DNA from: Pteria penguin
Lineage: Eukaryota; Mollusca; Bivalvia; Pterioida; Pteriidae
Length of the DNA stretch: 64,000 nucleotides
Direction of reading: 5' to 3'
Assembly: GCA_035048485.1 (NCBI GenBank)
Contig: CM068590.1
Location: 17,562,274-17,626,273, forward strand
Shown: positions 47,840-61,800 of the stretch, piece after piece
How the letters are laid out: every line of letters starts with the position of its first letter
Position numbering within the stretch: position 1 is the stretch's first letter
Position numbers and translations under genes: made by a program
Notes under the pieces: model-generated
Database searches by the model: none
What the model was told of the DNA's origin: nothing
What the model saw: the letters and a program-made list of their open reading frames with translations, nothing else

Positions 47840-48490
47840 TTTCCAAGGAATTCCTAATCCTCAAGAAGACTCCTACTTATATCCCTTGAGGAGTTTCCTA
47901 GTTTCTCCACCTGATCCTTGTCTGCAAAGATTTTGTATGTATCGAACATACCAGAGGATCCTAGATCCAAGGATTATCTTTACAGACTTCAAAGAAATTC
48001 CTAGTATGCCTAGATTTTAAGGGAATCCCTCGAACTCCTAAAATCCATAAGACTTTCCTAGATTTTGCAATCCATCCTGGATTATCTCCAAATATTTCCT
48101 TGGGATTCCCTCCTTCATAATTCCCAAGATCATTTGATAATTCCTCAGGAAATCCTCCTTTTCCACAACAATCCCTAACTATTCCAAGATAATCCCTCCT
48201 TTTCCATGAGAATCCTAAAAGATTTTTGAGAAATTCCCTTCTTTTCCATGAGAATCCCAAAAGACTTGAGATTCCCTCCTTTTCCGCAAGAATCCTATAA
48301 GATTTTTGAGATTCCCTTCTTTTCCACGAGAATCCCTAAGATTTCCAAGAAGTTCCCTCCTTTTCCAAGAAAATCCCTAAGAACTCCCTGAGATATTTCC
48401 TCCTTTTCCATGACAATCATGAAGGATTCCTTGGAATTCCTTCCTTAATCCTTAAACAAGTTCCAGATCCGAAGGGATCCTTCCAAATGC
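47840..48490. repeat. Irregular tandem repeat (CCTCCTTTTCCA)
   Basis: Many units of roughly 40 bp built on TTCCCTCCTTTTCCATGAGA and AATCCCTAAGA, spacing irregular. On the minus strand it stays open for 99 codons by composition only. Confidence 0.8.
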
Positions 48491-49509
48491 ATTACTCCCT
48501 TATGACCTTAAGAAGCAAATAAAAGTAGATTAAAACAACTGTATGGTTAAAATATTATTATTAATTCATTAGTATCTCAACACAAATGATTCATGATCAT
48601 GTAAAATCATTTCCAACCTTCAAGAAACTATTTTTCTATTCTGACAATTGAAATTTCTTTCAGGTTCAAATGCATTTATAAATGAATCTGGAGACATGTA
48701 AAATATTGCAATATATACATAGATGTCATTTAAAACTATGAAAGGAACTGAAAATGTGAACATGACCTTTGACACGAGTTTCAACAAAATTCAAACTCGG
48801 TACTATTACAAACCCAATTATTTTGAAAGTCTTTAAAATTATGTATAGTATGTCTATCTTCAAATTCAATCACATACAATAAAATACTTTTTGATACAAA
48901 TTGACAATTGCCACATGATACACAATATAGAATATGCCCACATAGCTGCGTACCAAAGTCTGAAGGGGTTTGCACTTTAAAGTATTCAACACCATTTCTT
49001 AATTGAGGTCCAAGGATCCTTAATACTCCTATCTAGCAAATCCATGCACTGTCTGAAAGAAACAATGGTACTATAAATAACATCACAAAGAAAGATACAA
49101 ATACACTTGAACGTCATTTACTATAACAGCAACAATTCCAATTTGAAACCGATCTAAAAGTTTCCATTCCATTTTCTAGATATAAATATGAGTATCCAAT
49201 TCAAATTCTTTGAAAAGGGCCCCTCATGTTAAAAGAGTTGAAACTAAATTTTGGTGCAATTCTCTCTTATAGCAATACCTTCATCACCAGACTTACTATG
49301 CCCCAAGAATCAAATATTTCGGGGCATCTGTTTTTGGCCTGTCTGTCTGTCCATTTGTCTGTGGCAACAATCTACATAACTTTTCAACCGTAAGAGATAG
49401 GGCTTTCAAATTTTAACATACCGTACATTTTCCTTGTGACAAAAGCTATCCATTGGTACAATTATTTTTAACTGCTTGCCGCTGCCCTTTGACATATATT
49501 TTAAATTAT

Positions 49510-49690
49510 TTTCTTTTAAATAAATCTTTTTAACCTTATGCCAAGTTTATTTCCCTTATGGTGACGTCTGGTGCAATGCACAGAATCTAAACCTTTATGA
49601 GAGACCTACCCAAAGCAGACGGATGTTTTATAAGATGATATCTACCATACATGTAACAGAGGACCTCAGCTTTGGCCTCTTGACACCAAG
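49510..49690 (-). repeat. Very degenerate family-B SINE
   Basis: TGGTGACGTCTGGTGCAATG, CTACCCAAAGCAGACGGATG and AGAGGACCTCAGC keep the family order. A possible polyadenylation signal for the SRSF gene (AATAAA, minus, 49546-49551) lies within it. Confidence 0.5.
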
Positions 49691-49845
49691 CTAAACAGAC
49701 ATCAACTTGTGCTAGACTGGCTCTAATCTCTTTGAATAAACAATTAAAACTCAGAATTACATAATAAGTTTGTTTATATATTTTTCTATTTTAATGTGCA
49801 ACTCATGTATTTTCGACACCAGTACCTGAATTTCCGCATACTGAC

Positions 49846-52800
49846 CTAAGACCTGGACCTTGACCTCTGTCTGACAGGAGAGTATCTAGGAGAGCCTCTG
49901 GAACGTCTAGGGGGTGTAGCACTTCTGCTTCTGGACCTAGAGCGACCTCCACTTCCGCCACCTCTGTAATCTTCCTTTACCCGTATATAGGAAACTTCAC
50001 TCTGAAAAAACAAAACAGATGATGAATCGACATTGAGACAATGACATTAGATGTTCAACTTGCCCTACATTTAGGACCAAAATAAAAACACATCCTAGGG
50101 AAGGTAATGCACAACAACCTTTTCTAACTTGAAAAAAAATATTTATACGGAGGGAGCTAACACAGCGAATAAGTATGTTGTTTTGAGCAATGTTATACCC
50201 GTTACTCTGGCATTGTATATTAACTTTATTTCTCTTGACTGCACTAATGTATCGTCTCAGCAACAAGATGTACAAGGAAATAATAAATGACAGTTCCCCT
50301 GTTCAAATCTTTTATTACCTCATGTGATCTGAATTTTGAATCATCAAGCTTCCGGACAGCATATTTCATGTCCTCCCTGCGAAGGAACTCCACAACTCCA
50401 GTGCCATCTTTATATACATCAGCGTAACAAACATCACCAGCTTCTCTCATGTGGTCCTTCAAGTCCTGCCAGCTTCCAGATGGAGGCAAACCTATACATA
50501 TGTTGAAAATATGGATAGAAGATATATTATAAAATTGGTAATCATAAACAAGGAAAAAAATGTGCCTTCATTAAAAGAATATTCATTTTTTCAACATGTA
50601 CATGTATTTTGTACACTCACAGAAGAGGAAAACTCAGAGAAAAATGCTGACAACTTCAGACTGTGACAACTTGAACATTAAAACTCTCTAAAACCTTGGA
50701 AATCAAGAGTAATCATACCACCCCTAATATACACTTTCATTCATTATATTAACAAAAATTGAAAATTTGAAAATTTAAAACCTACCGAAATGGTTTGAAT
50801 TACTGAAGTTCGACTGTATATACAAGTAAAACCCAGAAACTACTCAATAATATATTAACTGTATGGCTGAATTACACAGCTTAAGTTTTCAAAAAAAAAT
50901 AAAAATTATTATGAAGTGTTGGTGGATGATCATGCTGACCTTGTTTCATCAGAAATCAACAGGGCAAGTCAAAGTACTCTCACATGGAAACTATCGAGTA
51001 TATATGTCTTTTGTTTTAACATTTTTGGGAAAATCATGTTACTAAGAAATTTAGGTCATAATGACCTAGATTCATCTGAAATCAGAAGTCAATTCACCTG
51101 CAAAGTTTTAAGACAGTGGTCCTTTTAAATTCTGAAATTTTGCTTCAATCAGAAAATTTCGACTGATGGACTGAGAAATAAATAGACAGACAGACAAACA
51201 GATAGATGGACATCATCATTCTATAGAAATGTCTTACAACAGGGCCAATATAAAGATGATGCACTCTCATCACCTGGATTTTTCACTTGATAAAAGGCAG
51301 GTGGCTTACACTTTGTCAACAGTGTATCTCATCTTTTTAGAAGTCTTTGTTCTCTCATTCTACCAATATACATCTAGTAGAGTCAAGGTGTTTTGGAGAT
51401 ATTGCACAAAACACATTGAGAAAAACACCTGAAACCACAGTGGGAATCCAGTTGGAAAGTTACCTGTGTTCATTCATACCTTACATATAAAATACATTGT
51501 ATTGTGTAATTCTTTAATTTACGACTGGGTGTGGCCCACAGTGGCGGGTGGAAAAATTACAAAATACATGTACATGGACTGTCATGTTTATTTGTTTGCT
51601 TGTTGGCTTTCACTTCATCAACAAACTTCAGACAGGGACCAGCTGAATATATCAAGCTTACATCAAAAATGCAAGATTTGATATTTAAAAATATAACTTC
51701 AAGCCCTTTTTGTAAGAATGCAGTGAATCATACATGCTGATCTTAGGTCAAATGTGGAAGTTTTTGAAACATAAATTGCTGCCGTACACCATTACAACAT
51801 AATTCAAGCACAGTCTCATACTGAAAGTATCTCCTACCTGAAACTAATACTCTGTATTCTGATCTTCGTGATGGAGGTCCCCCTCTTCCTCCACCGCCTC
51901 TACCACCTCTGAATCCTCCTCCTCCTCTTCCGAAGTCACGAGATCCAAATCCACCACCTCTGTCTCCTCCTCCACCACCTCCTCGTGGAAATTCTACCCT
52001 TAATGTGTAGCCGTCATAATTGTATCCATCTCTTTCATGTACAGCATCATTGGCATCGCTACAAAGGATGTTAATGCTTGAAGTGTACTATTGCTTTTAA
52101 TACAATAAATAACTATTGCCTTCAAAATTCCTCTTTTTCCATTACAAAGTGTACTCAGAAGTTGAATGTTAAACTTCATTTGTAGCCAAATTCTTTGGTT
52201 ATTCAAAAACACCTGCACTCTTGGAGGTACCATTTGTGTATCAAAAATCCAAAAATAGACTCAGATGAATCCATTTCCTAATTTTCCCTAGATTTGAGAT
52301 GTAGATAGTAACACAGTTTTGACATCTGCCACTGATGTCACCTTTGATATCTATGTGCATGAACGTAGATACCTGAGCATTCTGGTTAAACTAGTTGCAT
52401 GTCCTACTTCAATGACAACTTAATCTATAAGTACAACTTGCAGTTGTTAAAAATTTACATGTACATGCAGGAATCCAAATTTTATTCTATTTTGAAAATT
52501 ACAATTTTTATGATGTAAAACAAGAATGACTCACCATGAAATACAGTTCTGATTGAAATTATGACTTTAAGTTATAAACCAAAGTTTTAATGCGTTACCA
52601 AAAGCCAATATTGGCAATGAACATGGGACAGATTAAGGGACATAACGCCATGTTACATGTTACCTGGCATAACTTTGTACACCAATTTCTGAGTTATTTT
52701 TTTAATTTAAGGTAACAGCACTCTTTCATTCTCTAATTCTATACTTCCGGTACATCGAATTACCGGAACGGCGGGCAATTACCGGAACGGCCATGGAATT

Positions 52801-55800
52801 ACCGAAACGGCCCCGAAACGGCCCTTAAAAATGAATAATTTTGCATTATTCTGGTGAATAACAATAATTAACCTCTAATAAAACAAATTATAGCTGGTTT
52901 TATTCCATAACGTTGACATAACACGGTCATTAAAACGGCATACTTGTGCATGGTTTTGATGAATGACAATAACTGAATTACACTTATGAGACGCAGTATA
53001 ACAATAAATGACTAACGGTACCACACATGATTTTTTTTTCTATTTATACCCGAATATATATATATAATTCATTATCAATTAATTATAAACATGTCATAGA
53101 AATTTTAATCATCCAATCTTAATCATTAAAACCTTTCTCGATCTATTATAAGAACATATATAAATATGCATTTACAATTACATTATGTGGACGTGACATT
53201 GTTTATATCCCAATTGAGAGAAGTATATGCCCTATTTTTCTTACAGATGTATAGGAATTTAATGTTACTTTATTTGATTTTGACTCCATATTATAGATAT
53301 CGGAACAAAACCTTTGAATTAAAAGTTATTTTAGGCTGTCTTTCTTTAGATTTCATACACCGATTGTCAAAGAATTGAGAGCTTGAGTTGATATATCAAA
53401 AATGTATTTATTGTTAGAAAAACTTCACATTTAGTTAATCTACATGCCTATTCGATATATATATATATGATGCATCGTCTATGACGATCCGCCTGGGTTT
53501 ACGTCGGGTAAATTCCTCTCACTGTCCGCGACCGTGTTGTCATGCATAGTACTCGCTGGCGTTTCACTGTATCTATTTGTGCATATATATATAAATATCT
53601 TTTTATATGTGGTATGCATGTACCTGTGTATATGTTTATTTTCCATAAATTGATAATGGTTACAGATATTCATATTTGTGTATATCTTATTTTGGTGTTG
53701 AGAGTATGTATCTTTTATTATTGAGTATTATACTTTTATCTTATTGTGTACTGATAATAATTTATCTCAAGATGAGTAAATTGAAAATGAAACATGCATG
53801 TAAGAAAGTAGAAAGCAAGTTGTGTAATAACTACCGGCAGTATGTGTAAAAATATAGTGTTATACATATGCCAGCATTTGAGAATTGCAATATGTATTAA
53901 TGTCGACATTAAATCTTAAAAAGTAATGTGTTTAAACCTGAAATGTATTATGTAAATCTAAATATATTGATATGAATTTAAATATGAGAAACTGTAAGTT
54001 TTATTCCAGAAAATAAAATACAAATAATTTTGAAATTATGTGAGTTGATTAATTTCATCAAGGAAAGAGTTTAACATCATTGTTGATAATTTTACTTTTG
54101 CAAGTTCTTATATCGATTTATTGCTATTATCTTGAAATATTTAGTTGCATAATTAGAAGTCAGAGCAGAATGAAGTTCATGTATAATGTTTATTAATTAC
54201 AGTAATTCTTTGAATTTTGAGACTAATTATCCAGCAGGATCAATGAAGCTCTTTAAGATCCTCCCTGTAATTTCCTTAATTTTGAGACGGCAATTATCAT
54301 GCAAATGAATGTTGTCGCTGCTTATAGATCTTCTTTGACATGCATTATAATCACATAATAAGTTTGGTAATTACGGACAAATTTGTACACTCGGATAATA
54401 AAGGGCATGTAACCGATGTAGCATTATTCAGTCTTAACCACAATGGCCAAGATAGCACTTCTAGGTAGCAGTTACATTGCTCGTCTGAAGACTTTTACTG
54501 AAGGAAATCTGCGAGTCCCTGGTGATGTTAGATGGTTCGGTCGTGGAGGAATGCGCACCAACAACATTCCGCATGAATTTCTAAGGGACCTGAAAGCATT
54601 CAGTCCAGATTGCGTCTTCGTCCACTTGGGAGGAAACGATATCTCAACAAAGACTTCCCCAAGAGACATTTTTGATCGCATCATGATCGTCCGAGATGAA
54701 CTTCTCTGTGCCGGAGTCAGACATGTCTATGTCTCTGAAATAATTACCAGAGGAGACTTCTCTCGTTCCCCTGATAAAGATCTAACAAAATATACCTTCG
54801 ATCGCATACGAAAGAAAACCAACAAACTTTTGAAGGCGGCCCTTGGTCAGTATCTGGTGGAGTACAAGGACATAAAATTCCCGAGAGACTACGACGGCGA
54901 CCTCGTACATCTACAAACCTCTCCATCAACCGACGCCACTTCCACAACTGGAATGTCGAAGTACTTTTTTAGACTTCGGCGGATTTTCTTTGCTGTGAAA
55001 GTTCTTTAACTTAAAAAGAAAAAACAAAAAAAAAAACGGCCCTTTTCAGGGCCAACATATTTCTAGAAAAGTAGCTCTTGGCTGAGAATTACATACAAGC
55101 TCTAGTTCCTTACACCACAAATGAGGGAGGGGACTGGAGGTCGCCCTCTAACACCCCCCCCACCCCACCCCGTCCTCGATATAATGAGATATGATCAGAA
55201 ATATAATACATATAACTTATCTCTGGTATAATAAAGTACTGACTGTCGAAGGTGGGGAACTGGGCTGAAAATGTTTAACATTAGGTAGATTTTAAGAGAT
55301 TGGAAGAAACGATTTATACATGTAATATGATGGGTAAACTACATGTATACCATAGCAAGTGTAATCGGTTGATATACATATATTAAAATATTGTACCAAA
55401 GAAGCCATGGTCGTCGTCTGTCATATCTAATTATATAACATGCAATCAAGGCAGTGGTCCTATGGCTTCAATAACTTGTTAGTTAAATAACAAGGCTAAA
55501 AAAACTATATATATTCTGTGAAATGGGGTACACCATCACTTTCACACACACAATGCCAGGAGTAGAGTACCCGTGCAGTGAGTGCAAAGCAGAGTGCAAC
55601 ATAAACACAATTCAATGCCATGATTGTGAAACATGGATCCACAGTGCATGCGTTCCCTTGTCTCAGCAGCAGCTGCAAGACTGGTCATTATTATCTCTTC
55701 AGTTCCTTTGCAGGAAACTGTTGTTTCACAGTCAACCATTTTGTTGTTGCCAAAACATTAGCTCGGGAAGTTATTAATCACATTGTTTTTTATCTACTTA

Positions 55801-58800
55801 TTTTTTTTTTTACCTATCTACATTTACATTAACAACCGTCACTGCTTATTAATTCATCGTCCTGTTCTCCCATTCCAGTCCTTTAACCCCTCCCCCCCTC
55901 GATTTTTCCAAATCATTAACTCGGTAAGTTACTCATCTCTTTGTTTTTTATATACTTATTTTTTTTTTTTACCTATCTACATTTACATCAACAACCCTCC
56001 CTGCTTGTTAATTCATCGTCCTGTTCTCCCATTCTAGTCCTTTACATCCCACCACTTTGCCTGATTTACATATTATGACGCGAAATAATTCATTTTTTTT
56101 ATCCATGTAAACTTTCCTGTATTTAATGTACAAGTACTATTGTAGTATGTACATCCCATACTGTTTTCTCCTATTCTCACCCTTTTCATCACCGGAAATA
56201 ACCCTTCCAATTTCCGCGATTTACATTTCTCACACCTCCGTAATACGTTAATTAATACACCGGAGGGGGTTGAAATAACACATGATTTATTGACTGCAAA
56301 TTCAAAATGTGCAATGCATGATGTACCAATTGGGGTGCGTCTCTTCTCACCTATACTTTTAACATTTTCAAAACTTTTGAAACTTAATTGGTGGAAATCG
56401 TTCACTTCACTTCAGGGAAAGGGGGGGGGGGGGGGGTTGTCACTTACGTCCCTCGAAATCCGCCAATGTTGCAGTGAAAAGGGTGTCTGCACGTTTCTCC
56501 AACATTCTGATATATGGTACTAAATGTTGGAGAAACGTGCAAACAATCCCAATCTTAAATTGTTATAATGACTGTAATCATGGAAATTGTCTGTGCTTAT
56601 CTAAAGACACAAACGTTTGGTTACCTGTATTTATTTATTTATTATTACTTTGAAACGTCAAAGGTTAATAACTGGTCGAAAATGTTTATAATATTTTATC
56701 AGAGAGTGGATTGAGAGATATATGGTTCAATCATAGTAATTTAAATTGTGAACATATTTTAGCTTTAGTTAAGCATCGTTTAACAGACATTTATTATCAA
56801 TCTATCATGTCAGAAATAAATACATTATCAAAATGTCACATATATAAACACTTAGTTGACCATGTTACATTGCAGTCTTATTTGTCAAAACCAATATATA
56901 ATCAATACAAGATACTTATATGTAAACTGCGTCTTTCTTCTCATTGTTTAGGTATCGAAACTGGCCGCTATAAAAATGTACCTTTAGAAAGACGTATATG
57001 TCCCCTATGCAAATTGGACATAGAGGATGAATTTCATTTTATTTTGAAATGTCCCGCCTATCTTAACTTAAGAATCAAATTTCTCAAACCCTACTATTTT
57101 CGAAAACCTTCTGTCTTTAAATTAGTCCAACTTTTAAGTTCTGAAAATGTGAATGAATTGTGCAATGTTGGAAAATATATTAAACACGCTTTTAATGTAA
57201 GAAAAAATGTATAGCTCTGTTTTGTATTTTTATTACATAATTGTAACTTATATTTGTACTTGAATAAATGATCGTGTTCAGAGTGGTGACTAATGTTACC
57301 GGGGCAAACTTGGTGCAGTGGTTAAACAGTTGGTTTATGGAACGGACGACCGGGGTTCGAATCCCGGATTGCGCCAAAATATTTAAGATGTTGGCAACCT
57401 CCTGCTTTCATTTCACAATATGACTGAAATATTGTTGAGAGCGACGTAAAACCTTAATCAACCAAACTTTCTTTACATCTTCCACTTTTATTAATCTTTA
57501 TACATGATTATAACCATTTTACCATATCATAATCATATTCACTGAAGATATTTTTATGTATATTCGTAATATGTTATTAATAAAAAGTGTATGAGAAGTT
57601 TTGTAAATGAAATAAAACGATAAATAGTCAAGAATTAAATAGAAAATTCCAAAATTCTAAATAGGTATTCATTCATTTTGTTAGGTAGTGGCCACAAAAT
57701 CTTTTTCCCTTTTCTTCATTTTTTTCTTAAGGTATGTTGTTGTGAATAAGAGGAGACCAGTAGAGCTCCAGTCTCAACAGAGACTTCTGGTGTATAATTT
57801 TGACCCCTGTGGTCCAACAAACTGGGTGTGGTCCCAAAATCTTATTATCTCTTCTTCACTGAAGGTATATATCCTGGAGACCTTATTATGGTCTCATGTT
57901 TGTAAGGTGGTGTAGTTGTGCACGTGGAAACTTGTGATTATTTAATTTACTTTCTCGAAGGTCAAAGTACTTAAGTGAGCAATATAGGCCTACATGGGCC
58001 TCTTGTTTTGGTAAAATCATGATTTTTGACCTTGGCTATACAGTGACTATAAATTCTAGCCGTAAGTCGTCACCCGAGCATGGGGAAAAGCGGTATAGAG
58101 CCTTCAGACGGCAGATTGGGGAGGGGGAATGGTATTACCAAGCTTTTCTTAATACCAATAAGCCCTATGTATATAATGTATTATCTTTCTCTTTTGTTTG
58201 TGAATTTACAGAATCAAACGTTCTTTGGGAAAACCTAGACAGACGAAGGCTGCGGCAAATTCAGAGAAAATGCTTCTCTCGACCTATGTGCAGAGTATTG
58301 ACAATTCCCTACCCCCACCACATATACAAAATCCATCTGTGGATCCTGTCTCCAAACACATTCTTACTCAGTATCACCCAATGGTTCTGCGAGATGTCGT
58401 TCCAGCCAAGACAGTCGGGGACGGTAACTGTTTATACCGGGCTGTATCAAACAGTCCTCACAGGCAACGAATCCAGCCATGGACTACTCAGATTGCAAAC
58501 CCTTTTAGAGCTGATATTGCATAGATCATATTATGACTGTAACTCTAAGAACTATAATGATCTCATTAATGACAACAGAATCATTGTAACAGATTATAAC
58601 AAACTTGTTATTGACACCTCAACATTGGGGACTTACTCAGAGATGATCCATATATATGCACTAAGTGCAGTTTTACAATCTCCTTTACGATCTTATTACC
58701 CTCCTCAACTACTCTCTGAATATTTGTCTGAACCTTTCACAAGAAAGGTTATTGGTAGGCATGTAAATAAATCAGCAGAGGTTGTTGCAACTTTAATGTG

Positions 58801-61800
58801 GACACAATCAATTGCATCAGAGAACTTCAGACCGAACCATTTTGTACCATTGTTAAAACGAACAGAGGGTAAGAGAGTTGTAATAGATGTGACTGATGGC
58901 GATGACGACGGTGTCTATGATGACGATGTGAATGATCCAGAGATGGGTGATGATAGTTGGAGAGAACGAGATGTTTTGAATGAGAGTGATTGCAATGCAA
59001 GTGAGATGGATGATAATTCAGATGGTTCAGGCAAGAATGTTATGAGTGAGAGTGAGGCAGATATGAAAGAAGGAAGCGACGGCTTGGACAAGGACGATGA
59101 CAATTCAGACCTGACAGACAATGACGAAACCAAACATGCTTTAGCAGACGGCACATCGACTAACTCTTTTCTGGACGCAAATGTTGTTATTGACATTCTT
59201 CAGACTGCAAGAGAAAATTCCTCACTAAAAGACATCCCAAATGGACTTAAACAAAATGTGTATTTTATCATACAAAATTCAGACAACTTGAATAAGAGGA
59301 CTAAGGGTAATAGAAGTGCTTTTTCGGACGACTGTGGGGTGTGGGATGCATCCTCTGGATCATCCCCGAAGACAACATTTCTAAAGGGCGAGGATGGCCA
59401 GCTGAAAAAGCTATTCGTGAGAAAAGGTGTATACTGCCACGAGAAGAAAAAAAAAGGCAAAAGAATTTACGAACAATTGTCTCCACAACCGGACGACTCG
59501 GACATAATTGAACTACATCGGTATTACGTCAGCCTTAAAATTGACAAGAAATACAAGAAACGGGTATCGTGGTTAGGTTTAGGGGTAAATGACAACGTAG
59601 CCCTTGTAGAATATTTAGGTGACTTTCCTGGACTTGCACCACATGGGAACTCGAGACGAAGGACAGAGTACGTACGTACGGCAGACCATGTTATGACAGA
59701 GATGAGAGACATGCTGAAGACGACAAAGCCACAACACGTGTACAATAAATTGACATTGAAACACGACGAACTTTCTGGACCTTCTAGTCTCAAACAAGTG
59801 TACGACAAAAAACGAAACGACAAAAAGTCTGACTTGAAACAACAGACGGGACGTACTGTATACAGACGGAATATTGTGGACCATATCAACGAACTGGACA
59901 ATCTGGTAACAGAAAAGGATACTATTGTAAGATCAGTAATTAGAGACCAAGGGAAGGCACCATGTGTCATACTGTATACAAATGACCAACTGCTTGACAT
60001 AAAACAATTGTGTTGTTCCGGCAAAAGCCTTTTAGGGGTTGACAAAACTTTCAACTTAAGCGACATGCACGTGACGGTGACCTGCTACAAACAGATTTCT
60101 GTTGTTAGGGACTCGACTGATCAACCACCCTTATTCATTGGACCAGTCTATATACATGACAACAGCGACTTTGAAAGTTATAGTAACTTCTTCAACCATC
60201 TCCGTACTAAACTGACTGACATCGACACAAGCTCTTTAGTTATTGGGACGGACGAGGAAAGTGCTCTCATTAATGCAATCACTAGGGCTTTTCCTGACGC
60301 GACGCACGTACTATGTACACGACATCTATACCAGAATGCTAAACAGAAGCTTGTAGATGACAAAGTTGACAAATATGACCGCGAACGGATACTGAACAAG
60401 TTGTTTGGAAATGACGGACTTGTCAATGCCGATGACAGTATATGTTTTGACGAGTACACTGCTGACATTGAAAGCGACCTGAAAGATATCTCTGACAAAT
60501 TCCTGAAATACTTTACCCAACGACTGAAGACTAACATTAAGTGTAAAGTAAATCAGCCCATGACTGCTGGACGGTTGGACAGACAGTGGACTAATAACAA
60601 TTGTGAGTCGGTTAATCACGTGTTAAAACAGTCCGTGAACTGGAAATCACAGCCACTTCTTGACCTTGTGACATGTATTTCGGACTTGATAGAGACCCAG
60701 TACAAGGATTTGAGACGGGCTTTAGTGGGAAACGGGCAGTATCGCCTAGCCGACGACTACCAACATTTTCTTGTAAGTAGGACTGTTTGGACAGCAAAAA
60801 CAACAGACGAACGCCGAAGACTGTTTTCTAGGTTTAGAACATTTTGTCCCAAAGACAATAGGACTGTGACATCGACTAACGGACAGACTAAAGTAGTAGC
60901 ACCAAGGACACATGGTAAAAAAATTGGACAAAGGAACACGAAAAATTAATGAAAGAACCACGACATTAAAGAAACAGAAGACCTAGACTGATATATTAAT
61001 GTAGTATATGGGCCTAGAAGGCCACAACTGTTGACACAGTTGTGTGCTGTATCTCCCTGTCGAGTTGCTAGGTTCCATTATGCTTCATTTATATCAGGGT
61101 TTGTATGGGGGTTGCTGTGTAGTGTGTGTGGATAGGTGTGTGTCTGTGTGATACCAGTGTTCTATATTACAACATGATGTATGTATAATTGTCATGGGGA
61201 ATATTAGGTTACATATCATTTTGCTACATCATACATGTGTTTAGTGTACAACATGATGATGCATGTATAATTGTATAATGTAATGCTTGTCAGGAGGAAT
61301 ATTATAAACCAAGAACCCTGAACCCTATGAATTATGCATGTATATTCTAATAATGCATTGTGGCAATTTCTTTGTTTCTTTATTTATTTATTCTATATGT
61401 TATATATTCCTTGGTCGATAAAACAGCCTTTGTTATATTTATTTGCAATAGTAACTATATGTATCATAAATTATGTTACAATGACACATTTCTTTCTTGT
61501 TTAATTGGCCTCGATTGAATAAGCATCTCTTCATACCAGTATGAAGTGGACTCAAATATCATTTGAAAAAAATAAAAGAAAATAATAATTATATTAAGCT
61601 TTAAAACACATGTGCTCATTTTCATATAAATAACATTTCCGCAGCTGTACGTCTCCGTTCTTCTTTTATAGTGCGAAACGTAGACATACAGGGGTAGAAA
61701 TTTTTTTATATGAAAACGAGCACCAGTGCTTTAAAGTATAAAGGCCATTTCTGGACCTGAACGGCAATTTCATAGCCGTTCCTACTCTCTATCTTCCATC

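Noticed and set aside
57688..57915. 75-codon ORF before the OTU exon
   Set aside because: Lies in a dispersed repeat whose end also occurs at 40085-40150.
58019..58211. N-terminal ~64 codons of the long 976-codon ORF
   Set aside because: No similarity to the domains; the conserved OTU start reads in another frame from a splice acceptor at 58211. Codons 65-144 (to 58450) of this ORF are the wrong frame of the OTU exon.
59524..60066. 180-codon minus ORF
   Set aside because: Shadow of the transposase coding strand.
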